Source: Bdellovibrionaceae bacterium UBA6502 (GTDB lineage Bacteria; Bdellovibrionota; Bdellovibrionia; Bdellovibrionales; UBA840). From it: 64,000 nt of DNA. Below the pieces are notes generated by a model. It searched no databases. It saw only the letters and a program-made list of their open reading frames with translations, and had not been told where the DNA came from. Each line of letters starts with the position of its first letter. Position 1 is the first letter of the stretch. Position numbers and translations under genes: made by a program. Of the stretch, positions 33,829 to 42,470 are shown piece by piece. The stretch is from contig DJMA01000052.1 of assembly GCA_002436415.1 (NCBI GenBank), forward strand, positions 1-64,000, in the 5' to 3' direction.

Positions 33829-33842
33829 TTAACGAACGTTCA
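33829..33842. promoter_or_regulatory. TetR-type palindrome TTAACGAACGTTCA
   Basis: The 14-base sequence has AACG and CGTT half-sites separated by two bases, with only one position breaking the symmetry of a TGAACG-NN-CGTTCA pattern often seen for TetR-family repressors. It lies about 135 bases before the hydrolase-tetR operon. Whether it or the repeat at 33713 is the real operator is unknown. Confidence 0.35.
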
Positions 33843-33954
33843 ATTTAAAGGGCGATAGTCTAGTTGAAGCCTTGTCTGATAGGCAAAGGGCTCACAAAAG
33901 AGTCGTTTCAGCTTTTGTGGAAAATTATACCCAAAGATTGTCTGCTTGGAGTTG

Positions 33955-33982
33955 AAAAAAAAGGAGCTTGTTAGGCTCCTTT
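33955..33982 (-). terminator. Terminator of the secreted protease gene
   Basis: On the minus strand the stem AAAGGAGC/GCTCCTTT (33960-33982) is followed by a T-run (33955-33962 on the opposite strand), 20 bases after the protease stop codon. This is a strong Rho-independent terminator. Confidence 0.85.
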
Positions 33983-34003
33983 GATATTTTCTGGAAAGAT
34001 TTT

Positions 34004-34870
34004 TTATTTTGTTAGCGTGCAGCCCGGAAGTGTTGGATCAATTTCATAATTTTGAGTCAGACAGGCATAAAATTGATATGTTTGCTGACCGTAAGATGCG
34101 CCTTGAATAACACTGATGTTTCCGCTTTTGTCCACTTCACAAGGGTTGTTCATAGTACATCGTTGACCGTCTCTATTGCTAGTATTGTTAACGCCAATAA
34201 CTACCCTTGAGCCAAAAGCTAAGATTGGAGAACCACTAGTTCCACCAATGGTATCACAGCCAGGCTCAGAGTATCTAATTGAGTTTGTAAACTCCCAATC
34301 GTCTTCATAAAGTTTAGGAACAGTTTTATCTACCTGGCAAGTATAGCCTCTTTCCCAGTAGCCAGAGATAATCTCAATCCTTACATTATTTTTTGGAGGC
34401 TTATGATAAATGACTAAAGGAAGAATTCCTGCCTCGTCCAATATTTGTTGATAGGTTTGCTCAAGTTCATAGATAGCAGCATCTGTTCCAGTCATAGTTG
34501 CATACATGATTCTTCTGGCCTTTAACCTGTGTCGGTTTCCAAGGCTGTCAAACACTACCATATCTCTTTTAGAGATTCGGTTCTTTATGGATTTTCCCGG
34601 ATCAATGAATCCTGGAACGCAATGTCCGTTAGTTAGCATTAGAGCATTTTTATTCTTAGACATTCCTTGGAAAGCAACCAAGCTACCGGAGCAGTTGTTT
34701 AGTTTAATGATTCCAGCAAAGTTATATTGAAAAAATTGTCGTGGAATTTTTGAAATGTCATTTTGCAGTTGCATTGAATCTTGTAAATTTGCTTCAAATG
34801 GTGCGATTGGAAAAGCTTTTACAGAAATTGAAAATTGAAAAAATAGAACGATTAAGCCAATTAATTTCAT
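34004..34870 (-). CDS. Secreted trypsin-like serine protease
   Basis: A 288-residue chymotrypsin-fold protease with a signal peptide (residues 1-19, …FSISVKA). The catalytic triad is visible: His83 in LTNGHC, Asp130 in TGTDAAIYEL and Ser212 in GGTSGSPI. Several cysteines (60, 84, 178, 205 and three near the C terminus) suit an exported, disulfide-bonded enzyme. The ATG at 34870 is chosen because a G-rich ribosome site (seven G) lies just upstream; the in-frame GTG at 34876 is too close to it. Secreted proteases fit a predatory lifestyle, but that is an inference. Confidence 0.88.
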   Translation of the reverse strand: MKLIGLIVLFFQFSISVKAFPIAPFEANLQDSMQLQNDISKIPRQFFQYNFAGIIKLNNCSGSLVAFQGMSKNKNALMLTNGHCVPGFIDPGKSIKNRISKRDMVVFDSLGNRHRLKARRIMYATMTGTDAAIYELEQTYQQILDEAGILPLVIYHKPPKNNVRIEIISGYWERGYTCQVDKTVPKLYEDDWEFTNSIRYSEPGCDTIGGTSGSPILAFGSRVVIGVNNTSNRDGQRCTMNNPCEVDKSGNISVIQGASYGQQTYQFYACLTQNYEIDPTLPGCTLTK

Positions 34871-34976
34871 CAACACCCCCCCAGATGTTTCTGTGTAAAC
34901 CTAGAAAGTCGCCCCCCAGCGACTGAGCTAGTATGCGGGGATAGTAATAAAACCCTATAAAAAAGTCACCAAATGC

Positions 34977-35789
34977 CTATGGCTTGCTCTCAATTTGTAA
35001 AATGCTCTTATCTAAATCATTATGGCGGATGGAAACTCCTAATGAATTTAGGTATTTAGCGTATACCTTTTTAGATTTACTTTTGATGTCACTAGTCATT
35101 TCTGGTTCAGGAAACTCAAAGTGTTCTCTCCACCTAGAGATTAAATCCGACCATTTCTCAGGTTGATTATTGGTAGCGATATAGTTTTTTGATTTCTCAC
35201 CAAATAGGTGAGCGTGAACGATGCATTGGGCAAGGTCTTCAACATGAATTAAATTAACGTAACTTGGGGAGTTTTTTACTCGAGAGTTTCTAAGCCAGTT
35301 AACAGGACTTTTTCCTGGGCCATAGATTCCTGAGCTAAATATAACTTTGCCCCCATACTTTCTAATAGACTCTTCTACCTCATAGCGTTCATGCTCTGTA
35401 TCTAGTTTGGAGTCTTCGTTAATTTCCTGGTTCAGTTCCTCGACTAGAAAGCTACCTGTCGTTCCAACAATTGTAATATTGGTCCAAGCTTGGGAATTTA
35501 ATAAGTTCTCAATTTTTGCAACTTCCTTGATAGGAAAAAATAAAATACAGCTGCTGAGTTGTGGAAGGTTTTTCCAGGAGTTTTCTTCCTCAAGGTCAAA
35601 GTAAATGCAGTCTGCTTGGCTTCTAGATGTTTTGAAAATTTCAATCTCTGGAAACTTATCTCTAAGGTATTTTTCAGTGTATTTAGCCGAGTAACCATAG
35701 CCGAGTAATAAAATTTTTTGATCGTCTTTGTTAAATGAGTTCAAGTTTATCTCTTTTTTATAAGTTTTATCGAATGGGTGGATCTTCAC
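34977..35789 (-). CDS. NAD(P)-binding epimerase-like protein
   Basis: A 270-residue extended SDR-like protein. The N-terminal glycine motif is ILLLGYGYSAKY (GxGxxA type, about residues 27-38), followed by IFKTSR, and a VGTTGSFLVEEL and FSSGIYGPGKSP block; the YxxxK catalytic pair is not evident. Similar to YeeZ-type proteins, which are nucleoside-diphosphate-sugar epimerase relatives of unknown role. The annotated start is a GTG overlapping the upstream reductase by 23 bases; a TTG about 15 codons later, closer to the fold start, is possible. Confidence 0.65.
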   Translation of the reverse strand: MKIHPFDKTYKKEINLNSFNKDDQKILLLGYGYSAKYTEKYLRDKFPEIEIFKTSRSQADCIYFDLEEENSWKNLPQLSSCILFFPIKEVAKIENLLNSQAWTNITIVGTTGSFLVEELNQEINEDSKLDTEHERYEVEESIRKYGGKVIFSSGIYGPGKSPVNWLRNSRVKNSPSYVNLIHVEDLAQCIVHAHLFGEKSKNYIATNNQPEKWSDLISRWREHFEFPEPEMTSDIKSKSKKVYAKYLNSLGVSIRHNDLDKSILQIESKP

Positions 35790-37182
35790 AGCGAAAAAGC
35801 TCTAGACCTGATGGCTTGTTTTCGAGTTTTTTCGAAGCATCTCGCAAAGCGGTACGTAAACCTTCTTCAATGACTGGATGGTAAAACGGTAGAGAAAGAG
35901 TTTCTCTTATATTGAGTTTTAAAGAGATTGCCCAAGCTAGGAGGTGGGCAAGGTGTTCAGCCTCAGGGGCTTGAAACTCAGCGCCTAGAATGCTTCCCGT
36001 TTTGCGATCGGCATAAACATGTAACAAGCCTTGCTCTTTTAATTTTACAATACTTCGTCCTTGGCCCTCAAAACTGACCATTCCAGTGATAAAGTCTACG
36101 CCCTCGTCTTTTAATTTTTGATAACTTTTACCAACCACACAAATATTGGGATCACAAAAAGTAATATAAAGAGGCGTTCTTCGTTGAAAACACTCTTGGT
36201 TGCTACTACTAATCATTCCTGCAATTCCACCTTCATCAGTTGCTTCATGAAGAACGGGGCGGGTGTTGTTAACATCACCTACAAGGTAAATGTGTGGGTG
36301 TGATTTAAGTTGGAATGACATTGGGTCAAAAACAGGAACTGATTTTTTATCCATTTCAGGTTTTATTTTTTCTATGCCTAAGTTTTTTAGGTTTGGAGAA
36401 CGTCCGATACTTACAAATAGTTTTTCAACTTCAAAGGCTTCGCTACCTGCATGAACAAGTAAATTTCCATTTTTTAAGCGTTCAATTTTTTGTACTCCGT
36501 CGGTAGAAACCTTCATTTCCTCCCTAAGTTTATTTAAACAGTAGTTTTGAATTTCGGGATCGCTCAGCCCTGCTAGGCGAGTACCTCTGGTAATGGCAAC
36601 GCAGGGAATCCCTAAGCGATTCATGGCCTGTCCCAGCTCGAGACCAATTACACCTAAGCCGATTACTGCCATAGATTTAGGGAAATCTTCCAGTTCAAAA
36701 AGTTCATCGCTAGTAATGATTTTATCCCGAAACTCCAACCATTCTTTAGGGATAATCGGACTGGTACCAGTAGCAATTATAATTTTATTGGCTTTTATTT
36801 TTTCACCATTAACTTCCAAGGTGTGTTCATCGATGAAGCTTGCATTACCACGAATCAATTTGTCTTCGAAGTATTGATGTGAGGATAAAACCCCTCGGAC
36901 AAATCGATCTCTCAAATCTCTAACATGTTGAAAGCTATCTTTTAAATTAATTTCGAGCCTTTCAGCGCCTGAAATTCCTTCTTGTTTGAATTTGTGTCTA
37001 CGATGATAGTCATTAGCAACTTGTATTAAAACTTTGGATGGCATGCAGCCCACTCGTGCACAGGTTGTCCCCAGAGCCCCACCATCAATAATCACATAAT
37101 TATCAGTGTTTTTAGCAAGCTTTCCTCGTGCAGTAAGTCCAGCACTGCCGGCGCCAATGATTGCTACATCTACTTGTTTCAT
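35767..37182 (-). CDS. Class I pyridine nucleotide-disulfide oxidoreductase (dihydrolipoyl dehydrogenase-like)
   Basis: A 471-residue flavoprotein. FAD binding: IIGAGSAGLTA at residues 9-19; the redox-active disulfide is in GTTCARVGCMPSK (about 38-50, CxxxxC); NAD binding: VIGLGVIGLELG; second FAD contact: YLVGDVNNTRPVLHEA. The C-terminal interface has HPVIEEGL in place of the usual HAHPTxxE, keeping a His-Glu pair in shifted form. No pyruvate or 2-oxoglutarate dehydrogenase genes are near, so the partner is not lipoate from a local complex. Mycothione, glutathione or soluble transhydrogenase roles are alternatives. It is the first gene of a two-gene unit. Confidence 0.85.
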   Translation of the reverse strand: MKQVDVAIIGAGSAGLTARGKLAKNTDNYVIIDGGALGTTCARVGCMPSKVLIQVANDYHRRHKFKQEGISGAERLEINLKDSFQHVRDLRDRFVRGVLSSHQYFEDKLIRGNASFIDEHTLEVNGEKIKANKIIIATGTSPIIPKEWLEFRDKIITSDELFELEDFPKSMAVIGLGVIGLELGQAMNRLGIPCVAITRGTRLAGLSDPEIQNYCLNKLREEMKVSTDGVQKIERLKNGNLLVHAGSEAFEVEKLFVSIGRSPNLKNLGIEKIKPEMDKKSVPVFDPMSFQLKSHPHIYLVGDVNNTRPVLHEATDEGGIAGMISSSNQECFQRRTPLYITFCDPNICVVGKSYQKLKDEGVDFITGMVSFEGQGRSIVKLKEQGLLHVYADRKTGSILGAEFQAPEAEHLAHLLAWAISLKLNIRETLSLPFYHPVIEEGLRTALRDASKKLENKPSGLELFRCEDPPIR

Positions 37183-37312
37183 TCTTGCTCCTTGCTATTA
37201 AGTAATGGAAATTCTATGCTTTAAAAGCATACTGGTTCCTTTGCGGCATAACAAGTGAAACAGAGATTGAAATAGACAGAAGTTTAATCCAAACATGACT
37301 AAAGGAAGAAGA

Positions 37313-38125
37313 ATGAAAAAGCTTTTAATTGGTGGAACTCATGGAAATGAATGGACTGGGATTTACCTTCTAGAATACTTTGCAAAATTTGAAGATTATG
37401 ATGAATGTGTTTTAGCAAATCCCAAAGCCTTTCAACAAAATAAAAGGTTTGTGGACGAGGATTTAAATCGTTGTTTTTCTCAAGAAAAAATCCAAGATCC
37501 TGGTACTGTATACGAAAGAGCGAGAGCGGCAGACTTAGTAGAAAAAATCAAGAAGGTAGATCTTCTTGTGGATTTACACACGACCACATCAAATATGGGG
37601 CCCACAGTAATTTTCTCGCAAAAATCTAGAGAGGTGTATCAGGTTCTGGCCTACGTTCAAAAGAACTACCCAGAAGTTAAATTTCTTTTTAATCCTGATC
37701 CTAATAAGCAATATATGATTTCTCATGCAAAATTAGGTTTTGTTATTGAGGTAGGTCCTGTTGCTAACTCTTGCTTAAAAGCAGATGTGTTTGAGTCTTC
37801 AAAGAAAATTGCTAAACTAATTTCTCAAGCGGTATCTTCACAGATAAGCCTTCCAGAGAGTTTGGAATTTTACGCCTATGAAATGAAAATCGACTATAAA
37901 TATGATGAGAATTCTAAATTAGCATCGATGGTTCATCTTGATGTCCAAGGTAAAGACTTCGTCCCGCTAAGGCGTGGCCAAGCAGTGTTGCAAGATTTCT
38001 ACGCTAAAGATATTGTCGTGGATGGTGTAGAGGGTTTGTTCCCAGTTTTTATTAATGAGGCGGCTTACTATAATTATAAATACGCCCTTCAGTTGGTGAA
38101 AAAAGAGCTATGGCCTAGACCATAG
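37313..38125 (+). CDS. Aspartoacylase / succinylglutamate desuccinylase-family protein
   Basis: A 270-residue zinc carboxypeptidase-fold enzyme. The metal ligands are in GGTHGNEWTG (His and Glu) and DLHTTTSNMG (His), with the substrate arginine block DLNRCF between them, all close to vertebrate aspartoacylase. It should release an acyl group from N-acyl-aspartate or a related amino acid. The ATG at 37313 is chosen: GGAAGAAGA lies directly upstream, and the residues that follow begin the fold (MKKLLIGGTHGNE). An in-frame ATG at 37295 precedes that site. Monocistronic. Confidence 0.88.
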   Translation: MKKLLIGGTHGNEWTGIYLLEYFAKFEDYDECVLANPKAFQQNKRFVDEDLNRCFSQEKIQDPGTVYERARAADLVEKIKKVDLLVDLHTTTSNMGPTVIFSQKSREVYQVLAYVQKNYPEVKFLFNPDPNKQYMISHAKLGFVIEVGPVANSCLKADVFESSKKIAKLISQAVSSQISLPESLEFYAYEMKIDYKYDENSKLASMVHLDVQGKDFVPLRRGQAVLQDFYAKDIVVDGVEGLFPVFINEAAYYNYKYALQLVKKELWPRP

Positions 38126-38210
38126 AGTGTTTTGATAGGATAGATCCTTGCATTAAAACCAAATCTAAGTAACTGTTTTTACTTAACATAAATGGAACTG
38201 ATGTTTTTCC

Positions 38211-38247
38211 TTGATATACATAGTATAGCTAGGTATATAGTATAGCT
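38211..38247 (+). promoter_or_regulatory. Promoter and likely PadR operator, leaderless arrangement
   Basis: TTGATA (38211-38216) and TATATA (38234-38239) are 17 bases apart. The predicted transcript begins within about two bases of the padR ATG at 38248, and no ribosome site exists. The region contains the direct repeat TAGTATAGCT (38221-38230 and 38238-38247) and an inverted repeat ATATAC/GTATAT (38214-38238). PadR regulators typically bind such AT-rich repeats in their own promoter. Confidence 0.5.
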
Positions 38248-38592
38248 ATGTTCTTGAAGAATTGGTTCATTCAAATTAGGAAAGGCTATCTAGAGCTTAT
38301 GATTTTGCGGATTTTGGCGCAAAATTCACCCCTTTATGGACTACAGATTCTTCAGGAGTTGGATAGACGTGGTTTTGCGACAAAAGAAGGTACGCTTTAT
38401 CCTCTCTTAAGTCGTTTGACCAAAGAAAAACTTTTGAAACCACAATGGCAGGGACAGGAAAAAGGCGTACCGAAAAAGTATTATTCCCTTACGGATAAGG
38501 GGACCAAACTTTTGGGTGAAATGTCGGAAGAATTTCAATCCATGTATCTGCATTTTAAAAACCTTGGACAAGGAGAGAAAGATGAACTCTAA
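38248..38592 (+). CDS. PadR-family transcriptional regulator
   Basis: A 114-residue winged-helix regulator. The whole family pattern is present: IRKGYLELMILRILAQNSPLYGLQILQELDRRG, TKEGTLYPLLSRLTKEKLL, then KKYYSLTDKGTKLL. The N terminus aligns fully from this ATG, which supports the start even though there is no ribosome site. It overlaps the HAAS-domain gene by 11 bases. PadR-HAAS pairs are common, with the membrane protein being a usual regulatory target or signalling partner. Confidence 0.93.
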   Translation: MFLKNWFIQIRKGYLELMILRILAQNSPLYGLQILQELDRRGFATKEGTLYPLLSRLTKEKLLKPQWQGQEKGVPKKYYSLTDKGTKLLGEMSEEFQSMYLHFKNLGQGEKDEL

Positions 38593-39523
38593 AGTGGAAA
38601 GTTACTTATCCGCATTAGAAAGAGAACTGCAGAACTTAAGCACGAGTGAACGCGCTGAGATAGTTTTGGAGATTAAAAGTCACATTCAAGAAAGCATTGA
38701 GCATGAAGGCACAAAGCTTGAAGATGTCTTAAAAGATCTAGGTAGCCCAAAAGATGTGGCAACAAAATATTTATTAGACCGTGGAATTTCTTGGAAACCA
38801 AGTGGTTCATCCGCAGGCGCTAGCGTAGCAATTGGGATTTTTAAATGGTTAACGATTGGGTTTATTTCAATGATGGCTTTTATTGCTTTAATGGTATTTA
38901 TGGTTTTTAAGCAGTTTTCCCCTTTCGTTGATGTTAACGAAGAAATGGGGAAAGTTAAACTTTTTGGCGGCATGATCAATGTTGATGAAAAGATAATGGA
39001 AAATTTTGATGGAGATTTCGACTTTGAAATAAGCGATTCTGCCCAACACAGATATGAGAGAAATTTTGCCATCGAGCCAGGTGTGAGAATTGAAACCATT
39101 GATGTAAACTTTGGCAATGGTAAGTTAGAAATTGAAAATCACTTAAATAATACAATTCGTTTATCTTGTAAGACCAGAAAATCAGACACTGATCTAGTTG
39201 AGCCAAGTATTTTGCAAAAAGAGAGCATTGTTGAAATTGATATGTTGAAGCACTCGGGTGGAAAATGCGAGCTCTATGTACCACCAAATCTTTTTTTAAA
39301 TGTTAAGGCAAAAAATGGCAGAGTAGAGTTAGAAAAATTGGTGAATCCAATGACTGTAAAATTAAACAACGGAAAAATTAGCTTTGAAAATGCTCCAGGA
39401 GCGAAATACAAGTTTGATATCGACCTTGGTATGGGAAAAGCGGATGGTTTTAAGAGTTCAAATGCTGCTGATGCCATTGAAGTAAAGTTAAGTCTCGATA
39501 AGGGACGAATCTCTAACGATTAA
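38582..39523 (+). CDS. HAAS-domain membrane protein with adhesin-like tail (DUF4097-like)
   Basis: A 313-residue protein: an N-terminal HAAS (DUF1700-type) helical domain (1-70; YLSALERELQNLSTSERAEIVLEIKSHI, LGSPKDVATKYL), one membrane helix (about 85-110), then an external beta-rich region (about 150-310) with repeating strand patterns such as LEIENHL, VELEKL and ISFENA, as in DUF4097/DUF4098 domains. The start is the ATG at 38582, with GGAGAG six bases before it; the longer frame upstream lies within padR. Together with PadR it probably senses or responds to envelope stress. Confidence 0.8.
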   Translation: MNSKVESYLSALERELQNLSTSERAEIVLEIKSHIQESIEHEGTKLEDVLKDLGSPKDVATKYLLDRGISWKPSGSSAGASVAIGIFKWLTIGFISMMAFIALMVFMVFKQFSPFVDVNEEMGKVKLFGGMINVDEKIMENFDGDFDFEISDSAQHRYERNFAIEPGVRIETIDVNFGNGKLEIENHLNNTIRLSCKTRKSDTDLVEPSILQKESIVEIDMLKHSGGKCELYVPPNLFLNVKAKNGRVELEKLVNPMTVKLNNGKISFENAPGAKYKFDIDLGMGKADGFKSSNAADAIEVKLSLDKGRISND

Positions 39524-39558
39524 AATAAAATCTATTCTCTAATTGGCCTAAAGTTGGT

Positions 39559-39585
39559 TCAATCTCGGATGCAGATTTCCGATAA
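39559..39585 (+). promoter_or_regulatory. Possible FliA-like promoter of the diguanylate cyclase
   Basis: The -10 element TCCGATAA (39578-39585) matches seven of eight bases and is identical to that of motA. The -35 element is weak: TCAATCTC (39559-39566) with an 11-base spacer. A better -35 match, TAAAGTTG at 39549-39556, is too far away (21 bases). Support is therefore mainly the -10 element and the position 24 bases before the TTG start. Confidence 0.35.
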
Positions 39586-39609
39586 GAAATCTGTATTTGG
39601 GAGGTAAGT

Positions 39610-40722
39610 TTGAAGGCTTGGATCAATAAATTAATGGACGGCTTAGAGTTTGATTGGAAAGAGGACAAAGACGGAAGCCAAGTTGCAGAGCAACCAGAAA
39701 TTTCAGAAGAGTTAGCGACCATTCTTTATGTAATTGATCATTACAACAAATACCTCTTTGAAATTGAAAAACATCCAATTCGTAAAACTCGTCAGGAGTT
39801 TGATGAGTATGCAAAAATGATTGTTCGAGGAAACGACAATAATCGTGAACGCGCTTTATTTAATTTTCGAAAGTTCTTCAGTTCCTATCGAATCGATGAA
39901 GTGTCTTATATCCAACAAACCTTTGATGATTTTAAAACTATCATTTGGGATTTTGTCGATCAACTGGGAGAAGAGTTTCGCCATGCTGAAGCCGAAGACA
40001 ATGATGTGAAGGCAAGCTTTGATCAGCTAAAGGAAGCTGTGGAAGCAGACAGCATCGATGAATTGAGAAACCATTCAAGAAACTTCATCGATTGTTTCAT
40101 CGAATATCAAACTCGACAGGAACATAGCAATAAAAAGCGTATTCACAAGATGAAAAAGAACCTTGATGTAGTTAGAGAAAAATTGGTAGAGGCAAACGAT
40201 AGTATGCGCCGCGATCATTTAACGGGTGCATTTAATCGCAAGAGCTTTGATGAAAAAATGGAAGAGCATTGGCGAATGTATCAAATGGAGCCCAAGCCGT
40301 TAAGTCTGTTAATGATGGATATAGATTATTTTAAAAAGATTAACGACAACTACGGACATCCTGTTGGTGACTTCGTCTTACAAGAGTGTGTTAAAATCAT
40401 TCAAGACCATTTTACAGATAAAAATCAGTTCGTTTCTCGAATAGGCGGAGAAGAATTTAGTGTGATTCTTCCTAAGATAGAGAGTCGAGACGCAGAAAAG
40501 TTAGTAAAGTCACTCCAAGATAAAATTCGCAAAGAGGTTTTTATTGATGGTGAACATCGAATCCAATTTACCATTAGTGTTGGTATCGCTGAGATTTGCC
40601 ATGATGAAACTATAGAAGAATGGATGAAACGTGCAGACGACGCTTTGTACGAATCCAAGAACACGGGGCGAGATAAATACACAGTTTCTCCTAGATTACG
40701 TGTTAAGTCAGTAGCTTCTTAA
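39610..40722 (+). CDS. Diguanylate cyclase (GGDEF)
   Basis: A 370-residue cytoplasmic protein. The N-terminal 190 residues are helical (coiled-coil-like near 165-190) without a recognised sensor domain. The GGDEF domain follows: RRDHLTGAFNRKSF, LLMMDIDYFKKINDNYGHPVGD and the active-site RIGGEEF, then YESKNTGRDKY. All catalytic residues look intact. The RxxD inhibitory site normally five residues before GGEEF is absent, so product inhibition is probably weak. The start is TTG at 39610, with GGGAGG just before it. It probably feeds the two PilZ proteins of the window. Confidence 0.93.
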   Translation: MKAWINKLMDGLEFDWKEDKDGSQVAEQPEISEELATILYVIDHYNKYLFEIEKHPIRKTRQEFDEYAKMIVRGNDNNRERALFNFRKFFSSYRIDEVSYIQQTFDDFKTIIWDFVDQLGEEFRHAEAEDNDVKASFDQLKEAVEADSIDELRNHSRNFIDCFIEYQTRQEHSNKKRIHKMKKNLDVVREKLVEANDSMRRDHLTGAFNRKSFDEKMEEHWRMYQMEPKPLSLLMMDIDYFKKINDNYGHPVGDFVLQECVKIIQDHFTDKNQFVSRIGGEEFSVILPKIESRDAEKLVKSLQDKIRKEVFIDGEHRIQFTISVGIAEICHDETIEEWMKRADDALYESKNTGRDKYTVSPRLRVKSVAS

Positions 40723-40748
40723 GTGCCGAAATTTAAATATCGTATAAA

Positions 40749-40781
40749 AAAAGCGGAATCCTTCTTATGGATTCCGCTTTT
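40749..40781. terminator. Bidirectional terminator
   Basis: Perfect 13-base arms AAAAGCGGAATCC (40749-40761) and GGATTCCGCTTTT (40769-40781) with a seven-base loop lie between the convergent diguanylate cyclase and subtilase genes, with A and T runs on both sides. The right arm overlaps the last two bases of the subtilase gene. Confidence 0.9.
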
Positions 40782-41976
40782 ATCTTGCCGCTCCTAAGGC
40801 AGCACTTTCTAAGTTGTCTTGAAGGACATGGTAAGCGTTTAGCCTTCGGCCTTCTTTTGAATAAGGCAGAAGTTTTTCCTCTTTGTCTGAGCTTTTAATC
40901 AACTGAGCCTTTATTTCTTGATAGTCCATTTCCACGATGGAATTGGAGTAAAGTAAGGCCGCAGTTTTACTGACAAAGGCAGTCGCTTGAGATGTACCAG
41001 TTAGGCTTTTCGTTTTTCCATTTAAACCAAAGCTTAGGATGTCTGCTCCTGGAGCGAATAGATCGATACTAGATCTTCCATAGTTGGAACTTGCGATCTT
41101 TCTACTCTCTTTTGACATAGATCCAATACTCAAAATGTTGTCTTGCTTGTATCCAGCAGGATAATAGGGACGACGGTCGTTGTTTGAGGAATGGTTTCCG
41201 GCGGCGGCGACAAAAAGAACGCCTTGGTTTTTAGCGTATTTAATGGCTTCTTCTTCTTCGTAACTAAAGGCGTAGCCACCAGCAGAGTAGTTGATAATTT
41301 TAGCTCCCATGTCTACGGCATACCGAATCGCTGAGGCCGTGTTCTTTATGCTTTGTTCGGTAGAGTTTTCTTCTTTAAAGAACTTCAAAGGTAAAATTTC
41401 AATCTCATGTTTTTGTGGATCGAGTTGGTCGATAATGATTCCGGCAATATGAGTACCATGAGAGTTCGTGTCCTCAGGTAATGGATCGTTGTCGGCAAAA
41501 TCCCATCCACGATAATCATCTATATACCCATTCATATCATCATCAATTCCGTTTTTAGACTTTTCCACTCCGTTTTTATCTAAGCCCATTTCTCCAGAAT
41601 TATAAGATAAAAACTTTTTCAGATTTTGATTGTCATAATCCATTCCCGTATCAATGATGGCAACAATCACTTTTCGCTGTGGATTAATCTTACTCAAAGC
41701 TCTTCCCAATTCGATGCTTTCATTTCCCCAAGCTTTTTTAGCTTTTGGAAGTTTTAGTAGATTTCTAAGATTAGTCGAATCTTCCACGGCATTTATTCTA
41801 CGCATAGTTCTTCGCTCTCGATGGTCAGTTCTACGATCTCTGATTTCTTCCAGCTCATTTATAAAGCTCGCATAGTCTTGAAAAATCTTTTGAATTGAAT
41901 GTAAATAGTCGAGAATAAGTAAACTGATTCCTAAAAATACAATAGACCCATCTCGCCACACTTTGGCGTTATGCAT
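40780..41976 (-). CDS. Membrane-anchored subtilisin-like serine protease
   Basis: A 398-residue S8 peptidase. The triad is Asp109 (AIIDTGMDY), His173 (NSHGTHIAGI) and Ser329 (TGTSQATA), with the oxyanion Asn in AAAGNHSS (261). A hydrophobic segment at residues 11-25 (SIVFLGISLLILDYL) is an N-terminal anchor or uncleaved signal. Residues 35-100 form a charged linker or propeptide. It probably works in the periplasm or on the membrane. Preceded by a GGGGGCAGT ribosome site. The protease may serve prey degradation or envelope processing; nothing in the sequence decides. Confidence 0.9.
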   Translation of the reverse strand: MHNAKVWRDGSIVFLGISLLILDYLHSIQKIFQDYASFINELEEIRDRRTDHRERRTMRRINAVEDSTNLRNLLKLPKAKKAWGNESIELGRALSKINPQRKVIVAIIDTGMDYDNQNLKKFLSYNSGEMGLDKNGVEKSKNGIDDDMNGYIDDYRGWDFADNDPLPEDTNSHGTHIAGIIIDQLDPQKHEIEILPLKFFKEENSTEQSIKNTASAIRYAVDMGAKIINYSAGGYAFSYEEEEAIKYAKNQGVLFVAAAGNHSSNNDRRPYYPAGYKQDNILSIGSMSKESRKIASSNYGRSSIDLFAPGADILSFGLNGKTKSLTGTSQATAFVSKTAALLYSNSIVEMDYQEIKAQLIKSSDKEEKLLPYSKEGRRLNAYHVLQDNLESAALGAAR

Positions 41977-42216
41977 ACTGCCCCCTTTGATTTTTTTGAA
42001 AATAAAAAAAAGAAATAACCAGTAATAAGCTAGGTCACTCTTACTAATGCAAGCCCAGGGCCAGCTCTATTGCTTGTATTTTAAAGAAAAAGTAAAGAAG
42101 CTAGTCGACTGTCTAAAAGATCTACGGGGCTTTGGCCTTAAACTAATCAAAATTTGTTTTCATAGGACTTAGCTCTATTTAACATAAATGGATCAATAGT
42201 GAGCGAGGAGCTACAA

Positions 42217-42453
42217 ATGAACGAAGATGAATTGGTCGATGTACTTTTAGTGTTAAAAGAAAATGCGGATTTAAGAGATATTTTCTTAAAAGTTTTGGAG
42301 CAAGCTTCGTTTTCTCAACAACAAAGAATTGCTGTACTTAGAAATTCATTGGAGCAAAAAAAAGCGCCTCAAGAAATCATTGGATTTTTAAAGAGTCTTA
42401 GTGATGTACATACGGCAAACTTCGTTTATACAGAATTAAAAAAGGCAGCTTAA
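42217..42453 (+). CDS. Small protein of unknown function
   Basis: A 78-residue, mostly helical protein: NEDELVDVLLVLKENADLRDIFLKVLEQ…RIAVLRNSLEQKKAPQEIIGFLKSLSD. I recognise no family. The ATG at 42217 follows GAGGAG by seven bases; a GTG at 42199 would add six residues upstream of that site. A strong terminator overlaps its stop codon, which supports it being a real expressed gene. Confidence 0.7.
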   Translation: MNEDELVDVLLVLKENADLRDIFLKVLEQASFSQQQRIAVLRNSLEQKKAPQEIIGFLKSLSDVHTANFVYTELKKAA

Positions 42454-42470
42454 ATAAGCTGCCTTTTTTT
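42441..42470. terminator. Terminator overlapping the stop codon
   Basis: Arms AAGGCAGCTT (42442-42451) and AAGCTGCCTT (42456-42465) form a tight hairpin followed by a T-run to 42470. The stop codon of the small gene lies inside the stem-loop. The opposite-strand A-run lets it also end the convergent glutathione peroxidase transcript. Confidence 0.88.

Noticed and set aside
38516..38581. Upstream extension of the HAAS-domain gene
   Set aside because: The extra residues are the padR gene read in another frame; the ATG at 38582 has GGAGAG at the right distance.
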